A DNA stretch of 64,000 nucleotides from Couchioplanes caeruleus (lineage in GTDB: Bacteria; Actinomycetota; Actinomycetes; Mycobacteriales; Micromonosporaceae), in assembly GCF_003751945.1 (NCBI RefSeq), contig NZ_RJKL01000001.1, forward strand, positions 186,001 to 250,000, read 5' to 3'. Shown here in pieces: positions 50,640-59,311 of this stretch (its first letter is position 1; every line of letters starts with the position of its first letter). A program made the position numbers and the translations under genes. The notes below the pieces were generated by a model. That model was not told the origin of the DNA. It did not search any database and saw only the letters and a program-made list of their open reading frames with translations.

Positions 50640-51048
50640 CGGCTGCCACGATCAGGGTCAGGACGCGGTTCGCACGGTCGATGAGTACCAGCTCGTGGAA
50701 ATCGTTGTGAACGCCGCCCCAGTCGTGGAAGGCGCCATGGCCCAGGTCTCGGAGCTTATACACCCGGTCTGCGGTGCGCAGCCGTTGGTACGCCTGCTGC
50801 TCCAGCACAGGTCGCAGATGCTCCGGAAGCGGCGCGACTTGCTCGGCCCAGGCTCGTAGGTGCCGCTCGGCGGCGTCGGTGTCGATCGAGTCGTAGCAGG
50901 CGGGCGTGATCCGCTCGCGCCAGTACGGGCCATGCCGTTCGGGGCTACCCTCGGGATCGCTGCCCGCATGATCGTCTCCGTACAGCTCATGGGCGATCAG
51001 CGCCGCCAGGATGGCGCCTGGAGGCCCGCCTCGCCGACCCAGCACCAT
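50632..51048 (-). CDS. Hypothetical protein, coupled to the frameshifted gene
   Basis: A 138-residue protein: GAILAALIAHELYGDDHAGS, YWRERITPACYDSIDTDAAE, HLRAWAEQVAPLPEHLRPVL and the strand-rich end VHNDFHELVLIDRANRVLTL with IVAADD. Its stop overlaps the start of the following gene, so the two were one operon. No membrane segment. Family unknown. ATG 51048 is the only good start. Confidence 0.6.
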   Translation of the reverse strand: MVLGRRGGPPGAILAALIAHELYGDDHAGSDPEGSPERHGPYWRERITPACYDSIDTDAAERHLRAWAEQVAPLPEHLRPVLEQQAYQRLRTADRVYKLRDLGHGAFHDWGGVHNDFHELVLIDRANRVLTLIVAADD

Positions 51049-51336
51049 CCACGTGATTCCGCTCCTCTACTTACTCCGGGTTACCAGGAGAAGCGGGTCG
51101 ACGCCCGGATCGCGGCTACCTATTGAGTGATTGCACGACCGCAGCCCGGCCAGGTTGGGTCGAGGTGACCGGTGGAGTCGCTCTCATCGCGGCTGCCCAC
51201 CGCAGTTTGGTGTGGCTCTCATCTGGCGTGCGCCCCGCCGGTCACCGCGGCGGCGAGAGGCTCAAGAGGGGACTGCCCAGCTCAAGGTAGCGCTGCCCTC
51301 CCGTCGACAACCGTTGTCGAATCGAGGGAGGACACG
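51049..51336. other. Non-coding sequence before the IS110 transposase
   Basis: No gene. It should contain the left end of the IS110 element; members of this family lack obvious terminal inverted repeats and have structured non-coding ends (bridge-RNA region), so I cannot place the boundary by eye. Confidence 0.45.
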
Positions 51337-52500
51337 ATGGCCCAGGTCATCATCGGCGTGGACCCGCACAAGCGTTCCGCCACCATCGAGGTCATCACCA
51401 CGCGGGAGAAGACAGTCGGGCAGGGCCGGTTCAACACCGACCGCGTCGGTTACCAAGCCATGCTTGCCGCCGGCCGCCAGCACAAAGACCGCCTGTGGGC
51501 GGTCGAGGGCTGCAACGGTATCGGCCGGCACGTCGCCCAGCGCCTGGTCGCAGACGGCGAAACTGTCATCGATGTGCCGGCGAAGCTGTCCGCCCGGGCA
51601 CGGGTGTTCGCCACCGGGCAGGGCCGCAAGACGGACCCGGTTGATGCCCGCAGCGTCGCGGTAGTCGCCGTGCGCACCGAAGGCCTACGGCGCGTTGTCA
51701 CCGACGACACCACGGTCGCGTTGCGGCTGCTGGTCGACCGCCGTGACCAGCTCGGCCGGGCCCGCACTGAGGTGGTCTCCCGCTTGCATCACCTGCTGCT
51801 CGAACTGGTCCCCGGCGGCGCGAAGAAGGACCTTTCCGCTCAGCAGGCCCGCGCTCTGCTCAACACCGTCCGTCCCCGCGCCGTGGTCGGCAAGACTCGC
51901 CGCTGGCTCGCCTCGGAATTGATCCACGAGCTTGTCGTCATCGACAGGAAGATCAAGATCGCGAAACAGGAACTCACCGAGCTGGTCAGCAGCACTGGCA
52001 GCAGGCTGATGGACCTGACTGGCATCGGGCCCTCTGGTGCAGCCCGACTGCTCGGCGACATCGGCGACATCGTCCGGTTCTCCAGCCGCGCTCATTTTGC
52101 CTCGTGGAACGGCACTGCACCGATCGATGCCTCGTCCGGCGAGCAGAACCGACATCGCCTGTCGCGCGCGGGGAACCGGCGCATCAACCGGGCGCTGCAC
52201 ATCATGGCCATCGTCCAACTGCGCCGTGACACCGAAGGCCGCCGCTACTACCGGCGCAGGCTCGCGGCCGGCAAAACCCCGATGGAGGCCCTACGCGCGC
52301 TGAAACGGCGTCTGTCCGACATCGTCTATCGGCTGATGGTCGCCGACGCCAAGCTGCTCAGGACGGGTCCGGGAGGACACATGGGGGCGACTTCGAAATC
52401 CAGCGCGGCCGACCCGAACCCCAAGATCGACACTTCGGAAAAGTCACTTCCCGGACCCGCCGAACCCCACTTTAGAGCACCGCTGCCCACCACCTCTTGA
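51337..52500 (+). mobile_element. IS110-family transposase, apparently intact
   Basis: A 387-residue DEDD transposase. The N-terminal RuvC-like domain starts MAQVIIGVDPHKRSATIEVI (first Asp), with Glu in LWAVEGCNGIGRHVAQRL and the Asp pair in GRKTDPVDARSVAVVAVR. The C-terminal Tnp_20 domain has LMDLTGIGPSGAARLLGDIG, FASWNGTAPIDASSGEQNRH, RLSRAGNRRINRALHIMAIV with the catalytic Ser, and a family tail. IS110 elements move by a circular intermediate, guided in known cases by a bridge RNA from the non-coding end. GGGAGG precedes ATG 51337. A longer in-frame start at 51172 is unlikely. Confidence 0.93.
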
Positions 52501-52584
52501 TGGCATGAAGGAGCGGGGCCTCGCTCCGCGTGACTCCCGGCGGGATGCTCGGGGTGCTCACGTCAAACGACGAAGGAGGCCCCT

Positions 52585-53429
52585 GTGTCAGCAGCGTACG
52601 ACGAGCAGCAGTACGTCGGGATCGATCTGCATCGGCGCCGGTCGGTGATCGTGCGGATGGACCAGGCCGGGCAACGGCTGGAGAGCAAGCGCATCGACAA
52701 TGACCCTATGGCCTTGGCGGCGGAGATCGCGAAGGCCGGAGAACATCCGCAGGTGGTGCTGGAAGCGACCTACGGCTGGTACTGGGCCGTCGACGTGCTG
52801 CAAGACGCCGACGCACAGGTGCACCTGGCCCATCCGCTGGGAGTGAAAGGGTTCGCCTACCGGCGGGTCAAGAACGACGTTCGTGACGCCGCCGATCTGG
52901 CGGACCTGCTGCGGATGGGACGGCTGCCCGAGGGGTGGATCGCCCCGCCGGCGGTGCGGGAGCTGCGGGAGCTGGTGCGGCACCGGGCGAAGCTGGTGGC
53001 CTGGCGCAGCGGGTTGAAAGCCTCGATCCACGCGGTCCTGGCCTAGCAGGGCCTGCATCCGGTGGTGACGGATCTGTTCGGTGTCGCCGGGCGCCGATGG
53101 CTGACCGCGGCGCCGTTGGACACGGCGTATCGGCTACGGGTCAACGCCCTGCTTCGGCTGATCGATGCCATCCACTTCGAGATCCGCGCGGTCGCCGGAC
53201 CGCTGCGGGTGGCGTTGGCCGACCACCCGGGGTTCACCGCGGTGCAGGCGGTGCCGGGCGTGGGTCCGGTCTCGCGGCGATCTTCGTCGCCGAGATCGGT
53301 GACGTCACCCGGTTCGCCACGCCGGCGCATCTGACGTCGTGGGCAGGGCTGACGCCCAAGCATCGCGAGTCCGACACGGTCGTGCATCGCGGGCCGATCA
53401 CCAAGCAGGGCCAGAGGGGTGCCAAATGA
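52585..53429 (+). pseudogene. Second IS110-family transposase, broken three ways
   Basis: A different IS110 subgroup from its neighbour: VGIDLHRRRSVIVRMDQAGQ, VVLEATYGWYWAVDVLQDAD, VKNDVRDAADLADLLRMGRL, ELVRHRAKLVAWRSGLKASI. An amber codon at 53044-53046 interrupts HAVLA-x-QGLHPVVTDLFG (Lys to stop would explain it). Near 53270 a one-base loss shifts the frame (VQAVPGVGPV, then LAAIFVAEIGDVTRFATPAH). After HRGPITKQGQ (53410) the sequence departs from the family and ends, so the C-terminus is lost. It cannot encode a working transposase. Confidence 0.85.
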
Positions 53430-53543
53430 GCGCGCACCGGTCCGCGGCCCTTGAAGGCATGACTTGGGCGCCGTACCGCTGTGGCATTGAGGCCAGGGCA
53501 GTGTCTCGCGCTGGCTGGCGGCTGCCTGTTGCGCGCGCCCGGC

Positions 53544-54209
53544 ATGATCGTTTGGATGTTGTTGGTGCTGATACTAATCGGGCCGATCTTGCTGCTCTGG
53601 CTGGTCATGTCACGCGAGCCGCGGATGCGGTGGATCATCGCCGCGAGCCTTGCCGGTCAAGCGGCGATCGCAACCATGCTCGTTCACTTCTTTCCGGGGG
53701 GCTTCTTCGAGATCTCCCTGTCGGTCCTGGTTCTGGCCCTGGCGACCGCTCTTACCGGCCGCCTTGTCGAAGGGCGCCGGCTCGGCCCTGCACGGCAGGC
53801 CAGGGTGAGCGCAGCGACGCACCTCCTAGCTGGCTGGTCGTTAGTGGCACTGCTTTGCGGCGCGATTCTCTGGCGGCCGGCGCCGTTCTTCCCGGCGACC
53901 GGCGGAGTGCTGCCGTTGCCCGATGGCCTGCATGCCACAGTCCGTCCCGCCGACGATGCAGACTGCGGCTCGCAATCATGTACGCGGACGATTACGGTCA
54001 CCGGTCGCACCGGGCAAGCCGATAATGATCTCTATAACGAGGTGAAGCGGCACGTCAAAGAGCGCGGATGGGGCTCAGGGTGTCGCCCCATCGGATGGCT
54101 GCTGAACCAGACCATCGAATGCGTCGGACTCGCTGTGACAGAGCACAAGGTGATCATTCACCTCTCTGGCAGCGCGAACGACTCATCGCACAGCGCAACC
54201 ATCGGCTAA
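53544..54209 (+). CDS. Hypothetical membrane protein with C-terminal soluble domain
   Basis: A 221-residue protein with three or four hydrophobic spans (MIVWMLLVLILIGPILLLWL; WIIAASLAGQAAIATMLVHF; FEISLSVLVLALATALTG; LLAGWSLVALLCGAILW) and a 100-residue C-terminal domain with four Cys (DADCGSQSC, GCRP, IECVG), possibly two disulfides outside. No family recognised. ATG 53544 is chosen because the first span starts there. It follows directly on the broken IS110 copy. Confidence 0.65.
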   Translation: MIVWMLLVLILIGPILLLWLVMSREPRMRWIIAASLAGQAAIATMLVHFFPGGFFEISLSVLVLALATALTGRLVEGRRLGPARQARVSAATHLLAGWSLVALLCGAILWRPAPFFPATGGVLPLPDGLHATVRPADDADCGSQSCTRTITVTGRTGQADNDLYNEVKRHVKERGWGSGCRPIGWLLNQTIECVGLAVTEHKVIIHLSGSANDSSHSATIG

Positions 54210-54413
54210 CAGACGCACTCTTCTCGGCAGATCCGGATGTTGGCGGACCCGCCCACCGTCACGTCGCGTAGCCGACGAATTTCAGGTGCGGGGCCATCCG
54301 TCCCATCTGCCGGCCGCCCTCATCCTGACGACCACCCAGACGGACTACAGCGGCTGCCCCCACCGCGCCGTCGTGGACATGTAATTTATGTATCGCCGCA
54401 GGTCAGATTCGGT
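54210..54413. other. Gene-free interval
   Basis: No supported gene; sequence between the membrane protein and a small minus-strand fragment. Confidence 0.4.
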
Positions 54414-54560
54414 TCACCGGCTCCGGCGGTCGGTAAAGAGATCCAGCGCCCATTCACCCATCCGGAACTGGATCCGAGTGTGCTCACGCATCAACTCGCG
54501 CCACTCGGTCACGATCTGCTCGTAACGGGCCTGCGTCACGTTACCGATCATGGCTGGCAT
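54414..54560 (-). pseudogene. Short N-terminal fragment of a mobile-element protein
   Basis: 48 residues: MPAMIGNVTQARYEQIVTEW, RELMREHTRIQFRMGEWALD, LFTDRRSR. The pattern EWxxLxxEHTRxQFxxGxxAL resembles the start of HTH-containing proteins of actinobacterial plasmids and integrative elements, but it stops early. Recognition is weak. Confidence 0.35.
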
Positions 54561-54671
54561 CACTTCACCACCCGAGGGCCGCAGCGCGGCGTGGGCCGCC
54601 GTCAGCAACTACGGTCGATACTCGTCCAGGTTGAACCGCAGATCAGCTAGGTCACAGTCCCTCACACGCGG

Positions 54672-55040
54672 TCACCCATCCGCCCGACCCTGCCCGAGGG
54701 ACCGCGCCCGCCACGCCCGAGTCCGACACCGCGGCGAACAGAACACCGAAGACACCGGCCGGTCAAGACCGACCACCCACTCAGCGCCGCACTGCAGACA
54801 CCCCACCCGCTGATCCTGCCGCGCCGCAGCGATCCGCGTCCGGCTCCGCCGGACGTACGCCAATGCCGCGATCGGCACGCCGTCGAACAGAACACCATGG
54901 ACGCGCGCGCCTTCCCCGGCAACCCCCACCACAGACCGGGACACCGCCGCGTTGCCGGCTCCACCGGCCCCCGGCCGGCCCCCGGCCGGCTGCGGCACCA
55001 GCGACGACCAACCCCGAGCACGACGCGCGCCACCGATCAT
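54672..55040 (-). CDS. Small zinc-ribbon-like protein
   Basis: A 122-residue protein whose C-terminal half is GVPIAALAYVRRSRTRIAAA, then VGCLQCGAEWVVGLDRPVSS and VFCSPRCRTRAWRARS: two CxxC/CxxxC pairs 20 residues apart that could bind zinc, followed by basic residues. The N-terminal 50 residues are Gly/Ala-rich and may be disordered. No family recognised. ATG 55040 has a poor ribosome site. A copy of a short repeat lies just upstream. Confidence 0.5.
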   Translation of the reverse strand: MIGGARRARGWSSLVPQPAGGRPGAGGAGNAAVSRSVVGVAGEGARVHGVLFDGVPIAALAYVRRSRTRIAAARQDQRVGCLQCGAEWVVGLDRPVSSVFCSPRCRTRAWRARSLGQGRADG

Positions 55041-55067
55041 GCCGCGAGCGTACGACCAACCCAAGGG

Positions 55068-55092
55068 CGATCTTGAAGTTCAAGGACGGGCA
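55068..55092. repeat. Short repeat, copy 1
   Basis: On the minus strand GAGTGCCCGTCCTTGAACTT-CAA, related to copy 2 at 55738-55762 with about four differences. It lies 30-50 bases upstream of the zinc-ribbon gene start. Confidence 0.55.
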
Positions 55093-55097
55093 CTCAG

Positions 55098-55760
55098 TCA
55101 CTCCCCGCCTCCGGCCTCCCCGCCTCCGCCTACGCCCTTGGTCCATGAGTCGATGACCACGGCGAGGATGAAAGCCTGCACCGTGAGGGGCAGACCCGGC
55201 AGCTCCGCGGCGCCCAGGTCTCGACGCCAGAAGCTGGCTCGCTCCACCCATCCCACCCACACAGAGCCGACGTGCACCTGGTGCGCGGTACCCAGCAAGT
55301 TCGGCGACAGGTGGTAGGTCTGCCCCTGCGCCTCGATGATTTGCCGTCTGCCTTTCCCCCTGCTTGCCGTAGCGAGTCTTGTGCCGTGCGCGTCGAGCAT
55401 GAAGCACCAGTCAGAGAACCAGCTAGGGCTGCGGACCTGATAGCAATGGCCCTGAAGCTCAAGGTCACCGCCGAGCCTGTAGAAGCGACCCCTCCAGACG
55501 CCGATTGGCTGGTCGTCGATGGTGAGCTCATACCGGCTGTGCCAGGTGCGATCCATCTTCCTGGCCACCAGCACGTCATCCAGCGTAGAGATCCTCCAGT
55601 GCCTTGGTGTCGTTCTTGCCAAGACACGGCGCCAGCCGGATACCGCTCCTCGGATCCGGACGCTGATACCCGTTCGTCCAGCTTCCGCCCTGACGGCTCC
55701 GGCACCCGTCCGAGCGTCGTCGCACGGCTCGCTACTGGTTTGAGGTTCAGAGACGGGCAC
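55098..55760 (-). CDS. Hypothetical protein, LURP/scramblase-like strand pattern
   Basis: A protein of up to 220 residues. The core, from about residue 54, alternates short strands: WRISTLDDVLVARKMDRTWH, SRYELTIDDQPIGVWRGRFY, YQVRSPSWFSDWCFMLDAHG, VHVGSVWVGWVERASFWRRD, ending in a hydrophobic helix FILAVVIDSW. This resembles LURP-one/scramblase-like barrels with a C-terminal helix, but that is a pattern guess. The GTG at 55760 lies inside a short repeat; ATG 55556 would give a 152-residue protein and may be the true start. Confidence 0.55.
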   Translation of the reverse strand: MPVSEPQTSSEPCDDARTGAGAVRAEAGRTGISVRIRGAVSGWRRVLARTTPRHWRISTLDDVLVARKMDRTWHSRYELTIDDQPIGVWRGRFYRLGGDLELQGHCYQVRSPSWFSDWCFMLDAHGTRLATASRGKGRRQIIEAQGQTYHLSPNLLGTAHQVHVGSVWVGWVERASFWRRDLGAAELPGLPLTVQAFILAVVIDSWTKGVGGGGEAGGGE

Positions 55761-55762
55761 TT
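55738..55762. repeat. Short repeat, copy 2
   Basis: On the minus strand AAGTGCCCGTCTCTGAACCT-CAA, related to copy 1 at 55068-55092. It is at or just upstream of the start of the neighbouring hypothetical gene. Confidence 0.55.
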
Positions 55763-55880
55763 AACCGGCACACCGCCACCCGCTACGACGTGGGGCTCAT
55801 GCTGGTCACCGGCCAGGCGCATCAGCGGCCAACCCACCACCAGAAGGGCACCAAACCCCGCCGAGCTGGTTAAACGACAA

Positions 55881-55910
55881 GTTGAGGGTGGGGAAAACCC
55901 CACCCTCAAC
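55881..55910. terminator. Strong 13-bp hairpin
   Basis: GTTGAGGGTGGGG-AAAA-CCCCACCCTCAAC: perfect 13-base arms and a four-base loop, about 110 bases upstream of the serine hydrolase gene. It could be a terminator for upstream transcription or a 5' leader structure. Confidence 0.65.
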
Positions 55911-56022
55911 GGGGCGCACACCCCAATGACGGCGCGGCCCGGCCACGGAAACCTGAGATCTGACCACCAAGGGGGCACCAATGCTGTGCCCTCGGCAGAG
56001 TGGCGCCGGTCCGAAAGGGGAG

Positions 56023-57207
56023 ATGACGGTGTTCGATGCACGATGGGTCAGCAGGCGGTGGTTCAAAGCCGCGGCCGCGGCGGTCATGGTCGTCGTGACG
56101 GTTTCCGTCGGGCACGTCGCGTGGGGCGGCGACGCCCCGCACGGGTACGGGCAGGCGCAGTTGCAGCGGGACCTGGACGCGATCCGCGACACCGGGGTGT
56201 CCGGGGTGTTCGCCGAGGTCCGGTCTGGCCAGCGCCGGCTGAGCGGCACCAGCGGCGTGGCCGACTTCGACGCCGGCGGCGCTGTCGATCCGGACGGGTA
56301 CTTCCGGATGGGCAGCAACACCAAGACGTTCGTCGCGGTGGTCGTGCTGCAACTCGTGCGGGAGCGCCGCATGTCGCTCGACGATCCGGTCGAGCGGTGG
56401 CTGCCCGGCGTGGTCACCGGCAACGGCAACGACGGCCAGGCGATCACCGTGCGGCAGTTGCTGCAGCACACCAGCGGCCTGCACAACTACGCGGAGGACC
56501 TGTCGCAGCGGATCACCTCGGTGGCGGAGTACCAGAAGCTGCGGTTCGAGTCGTTCGCGCCGGACCAGCTAGTCGGTATCGCCATGGCGCACGCTCCGAA
56601 GTTCGCGCCCGGGCAGGGGTTCAGCTACTCGAACACGAACTACGTGCTGCTCGGCATGATCATCGAGCGGGTCTCCGGTCGGCCCTGGAACGTGGAGGTG
56701 CACAACCGCATCGTGCGGCCGCTGGGCCTGCGCCACACCATCGCACCCGGCGACTCGGCCGACCTGCCGGACCCGCACGCCAGCGCCTACCTGTTCCTCG
56801 ACGCGCAGACCCGCGTGGAGACCGCCGACGCCGCGGTCAACTGGTCCGACGCCGCCGGGGCGCTGGTCACCAACGCCGACGACCTGAGCCGGTTCTGGAG
56901 CGCCATCGGTCGTGGGACGCTGCTGCGGCGCGCCGAGCAGGACGAGATGCGGCGTACGGTGCCCGCCACCACGTTCGAGGAGGACCAGCCCGGCACGCGG
57001 TACGGTCTCGGCATCCAGTGGACGCCGCTGTCCTGCGGCGGCGGGTACTGGTTCCACGACGGCGACGTGCCGGGATTCAGCACCAAGAACGGCGTGAGCG
57101 CCGACGGCCGCACCACCGTCGTGATCTCGATCTCGACGAGCGCCGACACGCCCACGCACGACGCCGCCTGGAAACTGATCGACAACGTGATGTGCCGCCG
57201 CCTCTGA
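56023..57207 (+). CDS. Class-C serine hydrolase (beta-lactamase/DD-peptidase family), exported
   Basis: A 394-residue protein of the serine beta-lactamase-like superfamily. SxxK is SNTK at 98-101 in FRMGSNTKTFVAVVVLQLV; YxN is in GFSYSNTNYVLLGMIIERVS; the third motif is HDG in YWFHDGDVPGF. A signal peptide or N-terminal anchor is at residues 12-35 (WFKAAAAAVMVVVTVSVGHV). Relatives are D-alanyl-D-alanine carboxypeptidases, esterases and class C beta-lactamases. AAAGGGGAG precedes ATG 56023. A paralogue lies at 61.9-63.1 kb on the other strand. Confidence 0.93.
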   Translation: MTVFDARWVSRRWFKAAAAAVMVVVTVSVGHVAWGGDAPHGYGQAQLQRDLDAIRDTGVSGVFAEVRSGQRRLSGTSGVADFDAGGAVDPDGYFRMGSNTKTFVAVVVLQLVRERRMSLDDPVERWLPGVVTGNGNDGQAITVRQLLQHTSGLHNYAEDLSQRITSVAEYQKLRFESFAPDQLVGIAMAHAPKFAPGQGFSYSNTNYVLLGMIIERVSGRPWNVEVHNRIVRPLGLRHTIAPGDSADLPDPHASAYLFLDAQTRVETADAAVNWSDAAGALVTNADDLSRFWSAIGRGTLLRRAEQDEMRRTVPATTFEEDQPGTRYGLGIQWTPLSCGGGYWFHDGDVPGFSTKNGVSADGRTTVVISISTSADTPTHDAAWKLIDNVMCRRL

Positions 57208-57224
57208 CGGTGATCGCGTGACAA

Positions 57225-57249
57225 GCCGGGCGCCGTCGTGGCGCCCGGC
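57225..57249. terminator. Terminator hairpin after serine hydrolase
   Basis: GCCGGGCGCC-GTCGT-GGCGCCCGGC, perfect 10-base arms, 18 bases after the stop codon. No T-run. Confidence 0.75.
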
Positions 57250-57345
57250 CCGCCCGGTCGTTCCCGTGGCTTCAGGGCCTCCCGGTAAGTCCGTCGAGGA
57301 ACATCGGGACGGAATCTGGCCCTAAGACCCTGGTAAATAAGGGGT

Positions 57346-57858
57346 TCAGGTGTGTCGGTGGCGGGCGAGGCGTCGGGTCATGATGATGATCATTGCCCAT
57401 TGGACCATCGCTGCGTGGTGCTGCGGTAGGCGTTCGTAGTCGCGGACGGTGCGTCGGCAGCGGTTGATCCAGGAGAAGGTCCGCTCGACTGCCCATCTGC
57501 GGTGCAGGACGATGAAGGTGGTCTGCCTGGCTGGGAGTCGACCAGCGCGGCGGTGGGTTGCGCGTTACGGCCTTCGACGTGCTGGCGGACCTGTTCGCGT
57601 GTGGTTGTGCATCCGGGTCAGGGTGCCGTCGGCGGTCCAGCGTTGGAAGTAGTGGTAGACGAGTTTGTGGTGCGGGAAGTCGGCGGGTAGGGCGTCCCCT
57701 TGGCACCCGGTGCGGTCGAGGTAGCGGATGGCGTCGACGATGTCGCGGCGCGGGTAGATGATCGGACGGCCGCGGCCGGTGCCGGCGGGGATGTGCGGGG
57801 CGAGGACCTGCCATTCGGCGTCGCTGGTGTCCGACGGGTAGTGCCGTGGCCACGTCAA
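57346..57858 (-). pseudogene. IS5-family transposase fossil with internal deletion
   Basis: Three frames cover pieces of one IS5-type DDE transposase: YPSDTSDAEWQVLAPHIPAG ... DALPADFPHHKLVYHYFQRW, then REQVRQHVEGRNAQPTAALV with DS, then TTFIVLHRRWAVERTFSWIN, RCRRTVRDYERLPQHHAAMV and QWAMIIIMTRRLARHRHT. The middle, between the first catalytic Asp (VDSQ) and the Glu helix (VERTF), about 80 residues with the second Asp, is missing. The CCTAAGACCCTGG at 57321 may be part of its outer end. It lies directly against the Tn3 fragment. Confidence 0.8.
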
Positions 57859-58465
57859 GTTCTACCGATCCGGCCCGGGCGAAGCGGGTGCCTGGCCGCA
57901 GTTGGCGCCGGCGATGATGGGCCGCGCGATCCGCTGGGACCTCATCGCCGAGCAGTACGACCAGATGATCAAGTACGCGACGGCGATCCGGACGGGGACC
58001 GCGTCGACCGAGGCGATCCTGCGCCGTTTCACCCGCGCCGCCTCCCACTCCACGTATCAGGCGATGCTGGAGGTCGGCCGGGCCGTCAAGACGATCTTCG
58101 TGGCCCGGTATCTGCGCGACCGAGACCTGCAACGTGAGATCCACGACGGGCTGAACGTGGCCGAGGGCTGGAACGGCGGCAACCAGGTGCTCTTCTACGG
58201 CAAGGGCGGCGACATCGCCACCAACCGCCGCGACGAGCAGGAACTGTCCGTGGCCTGCCTGCACGTGCTGCAGGCCGCCGTCGCCTACGTCAACACCCTG
58301 CTCGTGCAGGACGTCCTCGCCGAACCGGCCTGGGCCGACGCGCTCACCGCGGAGGATCGGCGCGGTCTGACCCCGCTGTTCTGGACGCACGTCGCCCCGT
58401 ACGGCGAGGTGAAGCTGAACATGACCAAGCGGCTGGCGTTGCGGGGCGAGGGCCGCGCTGGGTGA
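57854..58465 (+). pseudogene. Tn3-family transposase, C-terminal fragment
   Basis: From about 57854 the plus strand reads KFYRSGPGEAGAWPQLAPAM, GRAIRWDLIAEQYDQMIKYA, TAIRTGTASTEAILRRFTRA, then VGRAVKTIFVARYLRDRDLQ, REIHDGLNVAEGWNGGNQVL, FYGKGGDIATNRRDEQELSV and GLTPLFWTHVAPYGEVKLNM: the well-conserved end of Tn3 transposases, including the last catalytic Glu region. Everything upstream is gone, replaced by the IS5 fossil at its 5' edge. A TTG at 57902 could start a short useless product. Confidence 0.88.
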
Positions 58466-58499
58466 ACCGGGTCCGGTGGGCCCGCGGCAGACGGGGTGG

Positions 58500-59258
58500 T
58501 CAGCCGAGCTGGAGGCGGTCGCTGATTCCGGCGGCGTCGAAGGCGGCCTGGAACTGCTCGCGGGTCTCGGTGAAGTGTGCCCAGCTGTCGGTGTGGGCTG
58601 GTACGACGTGGCGGGCGCCGAGGATCTGCGCGGCTTCGGCGGCGAGGGAGCCGTCGACGGTGACGAGCGCACCGTCGAAGAACGGAGTCCGGGCAGCGCC
58701 GGCGAAGATCACCGCGGTGTCGACGCGCCCGACACGGGTGGCGATCTCCTTGACGACGTCGACAGAGGCGTTGTCGCCGCTGATGTACACGGTGGGCTGG
58801 CCGTCGGCCGACAGGATGAACCCGATGACGTCACCGGTGATCGGCTCGCAGCCCTTGGGGCCGTGCTGCGCGGGTGTGGCGGTGACGGTGACAGTGCCGC
58901 CGTCGGGGCTGGCCAGCTCAATGCTGTCCCAGGGTGCGAGGCCGCGGGCGGTGCCGCCGAGGCGCTGGGCGCCACTGGCCGTGGTCAGGACCATCGGTAC
59001 GTCGCTGAGCAGGGCGCGGCCGGAGGTGTCGAGGTTGTCGGGGTGCTGGTCGTGCGATAGCAGGACGGCGTCGACTCGGCCCAGCTCTGCCGGGCTCGTC
59101 GCGGACGGCGCCGTCTTGGTCAGCACGAGCCCTGGTCCGAGTTCGTAGTCGCCCGGGGCGTCGAAGGTGGGGTCGGTGAGCAGGCGCAGCCCGGCGTACT
59201 CGATGAGGGCGGTGGGACCGCCGAAGACGCGGACGGGAACCTGGGCGTGCTCGGTCAT
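58500..59258 (-). CDS. MBL-fold metallohydrolase (UlaG-like)
   Basis: A 252-residue metallo-beta-lactamase-fold hydrolase. Metal ligands appear as HDQHPDNLD (His69, His72, Asp74) in a variant of the HxHxDH motif, GDNASVDVV (Asp) and PAHTDSWAHF (His). The opening VRVFGGPTALIEYAGLRLLT is that of UlaG/YcbL-like L-ascorbate-6-phosphate lactonase relatives. GAGAGG stands before ATG 59258. It is divergent from the CGNR gene and shares its palindromic region, so probably a target of it. Confidence 0.88.
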   Translation of the reverse strand: MTEHAQVPVRVFGGPTALIEYAGLRLLTDPTFDAPGDYELGPGLVLTKTAPSATSPAELGRVDAVLLSHDQHPDNLDTSGRALLSDVPMVLTTASGAQRLGGTARGLAPWDSIELASPDGGTVTVTATPAQHGPKGCEPITGDVIGFILSADGQPTVYISGDNASVDVVKEIATRVGRVDTAVIFAGAARTPFFDGALVTVDGSLAAEAAQILGARHVVPAHTDSWAHFTETREQFQAAFDAAGISDRLQLG

Positions 59259-59311
59259 GGGCACCTCTCATGGTCTTTTCGGCTTTTTGCCGTGAGACCA
59301 CGGTAGCTGCT

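Noticed and set aside
49275..51048. A toxin-immunity cassette
   Set aside because: The small acidic hypotheticals would fit immunity proteins, but no toxin or polymorphic-toxin C-terminus is present and no family is recognised.
57272..58672. A 466-codon minus-strand frame across the transposase remnants
   Set aside because: The recognisable IS5 and Tn3 protein pieces lie in other frames; this one is Arg/Pro-rich.
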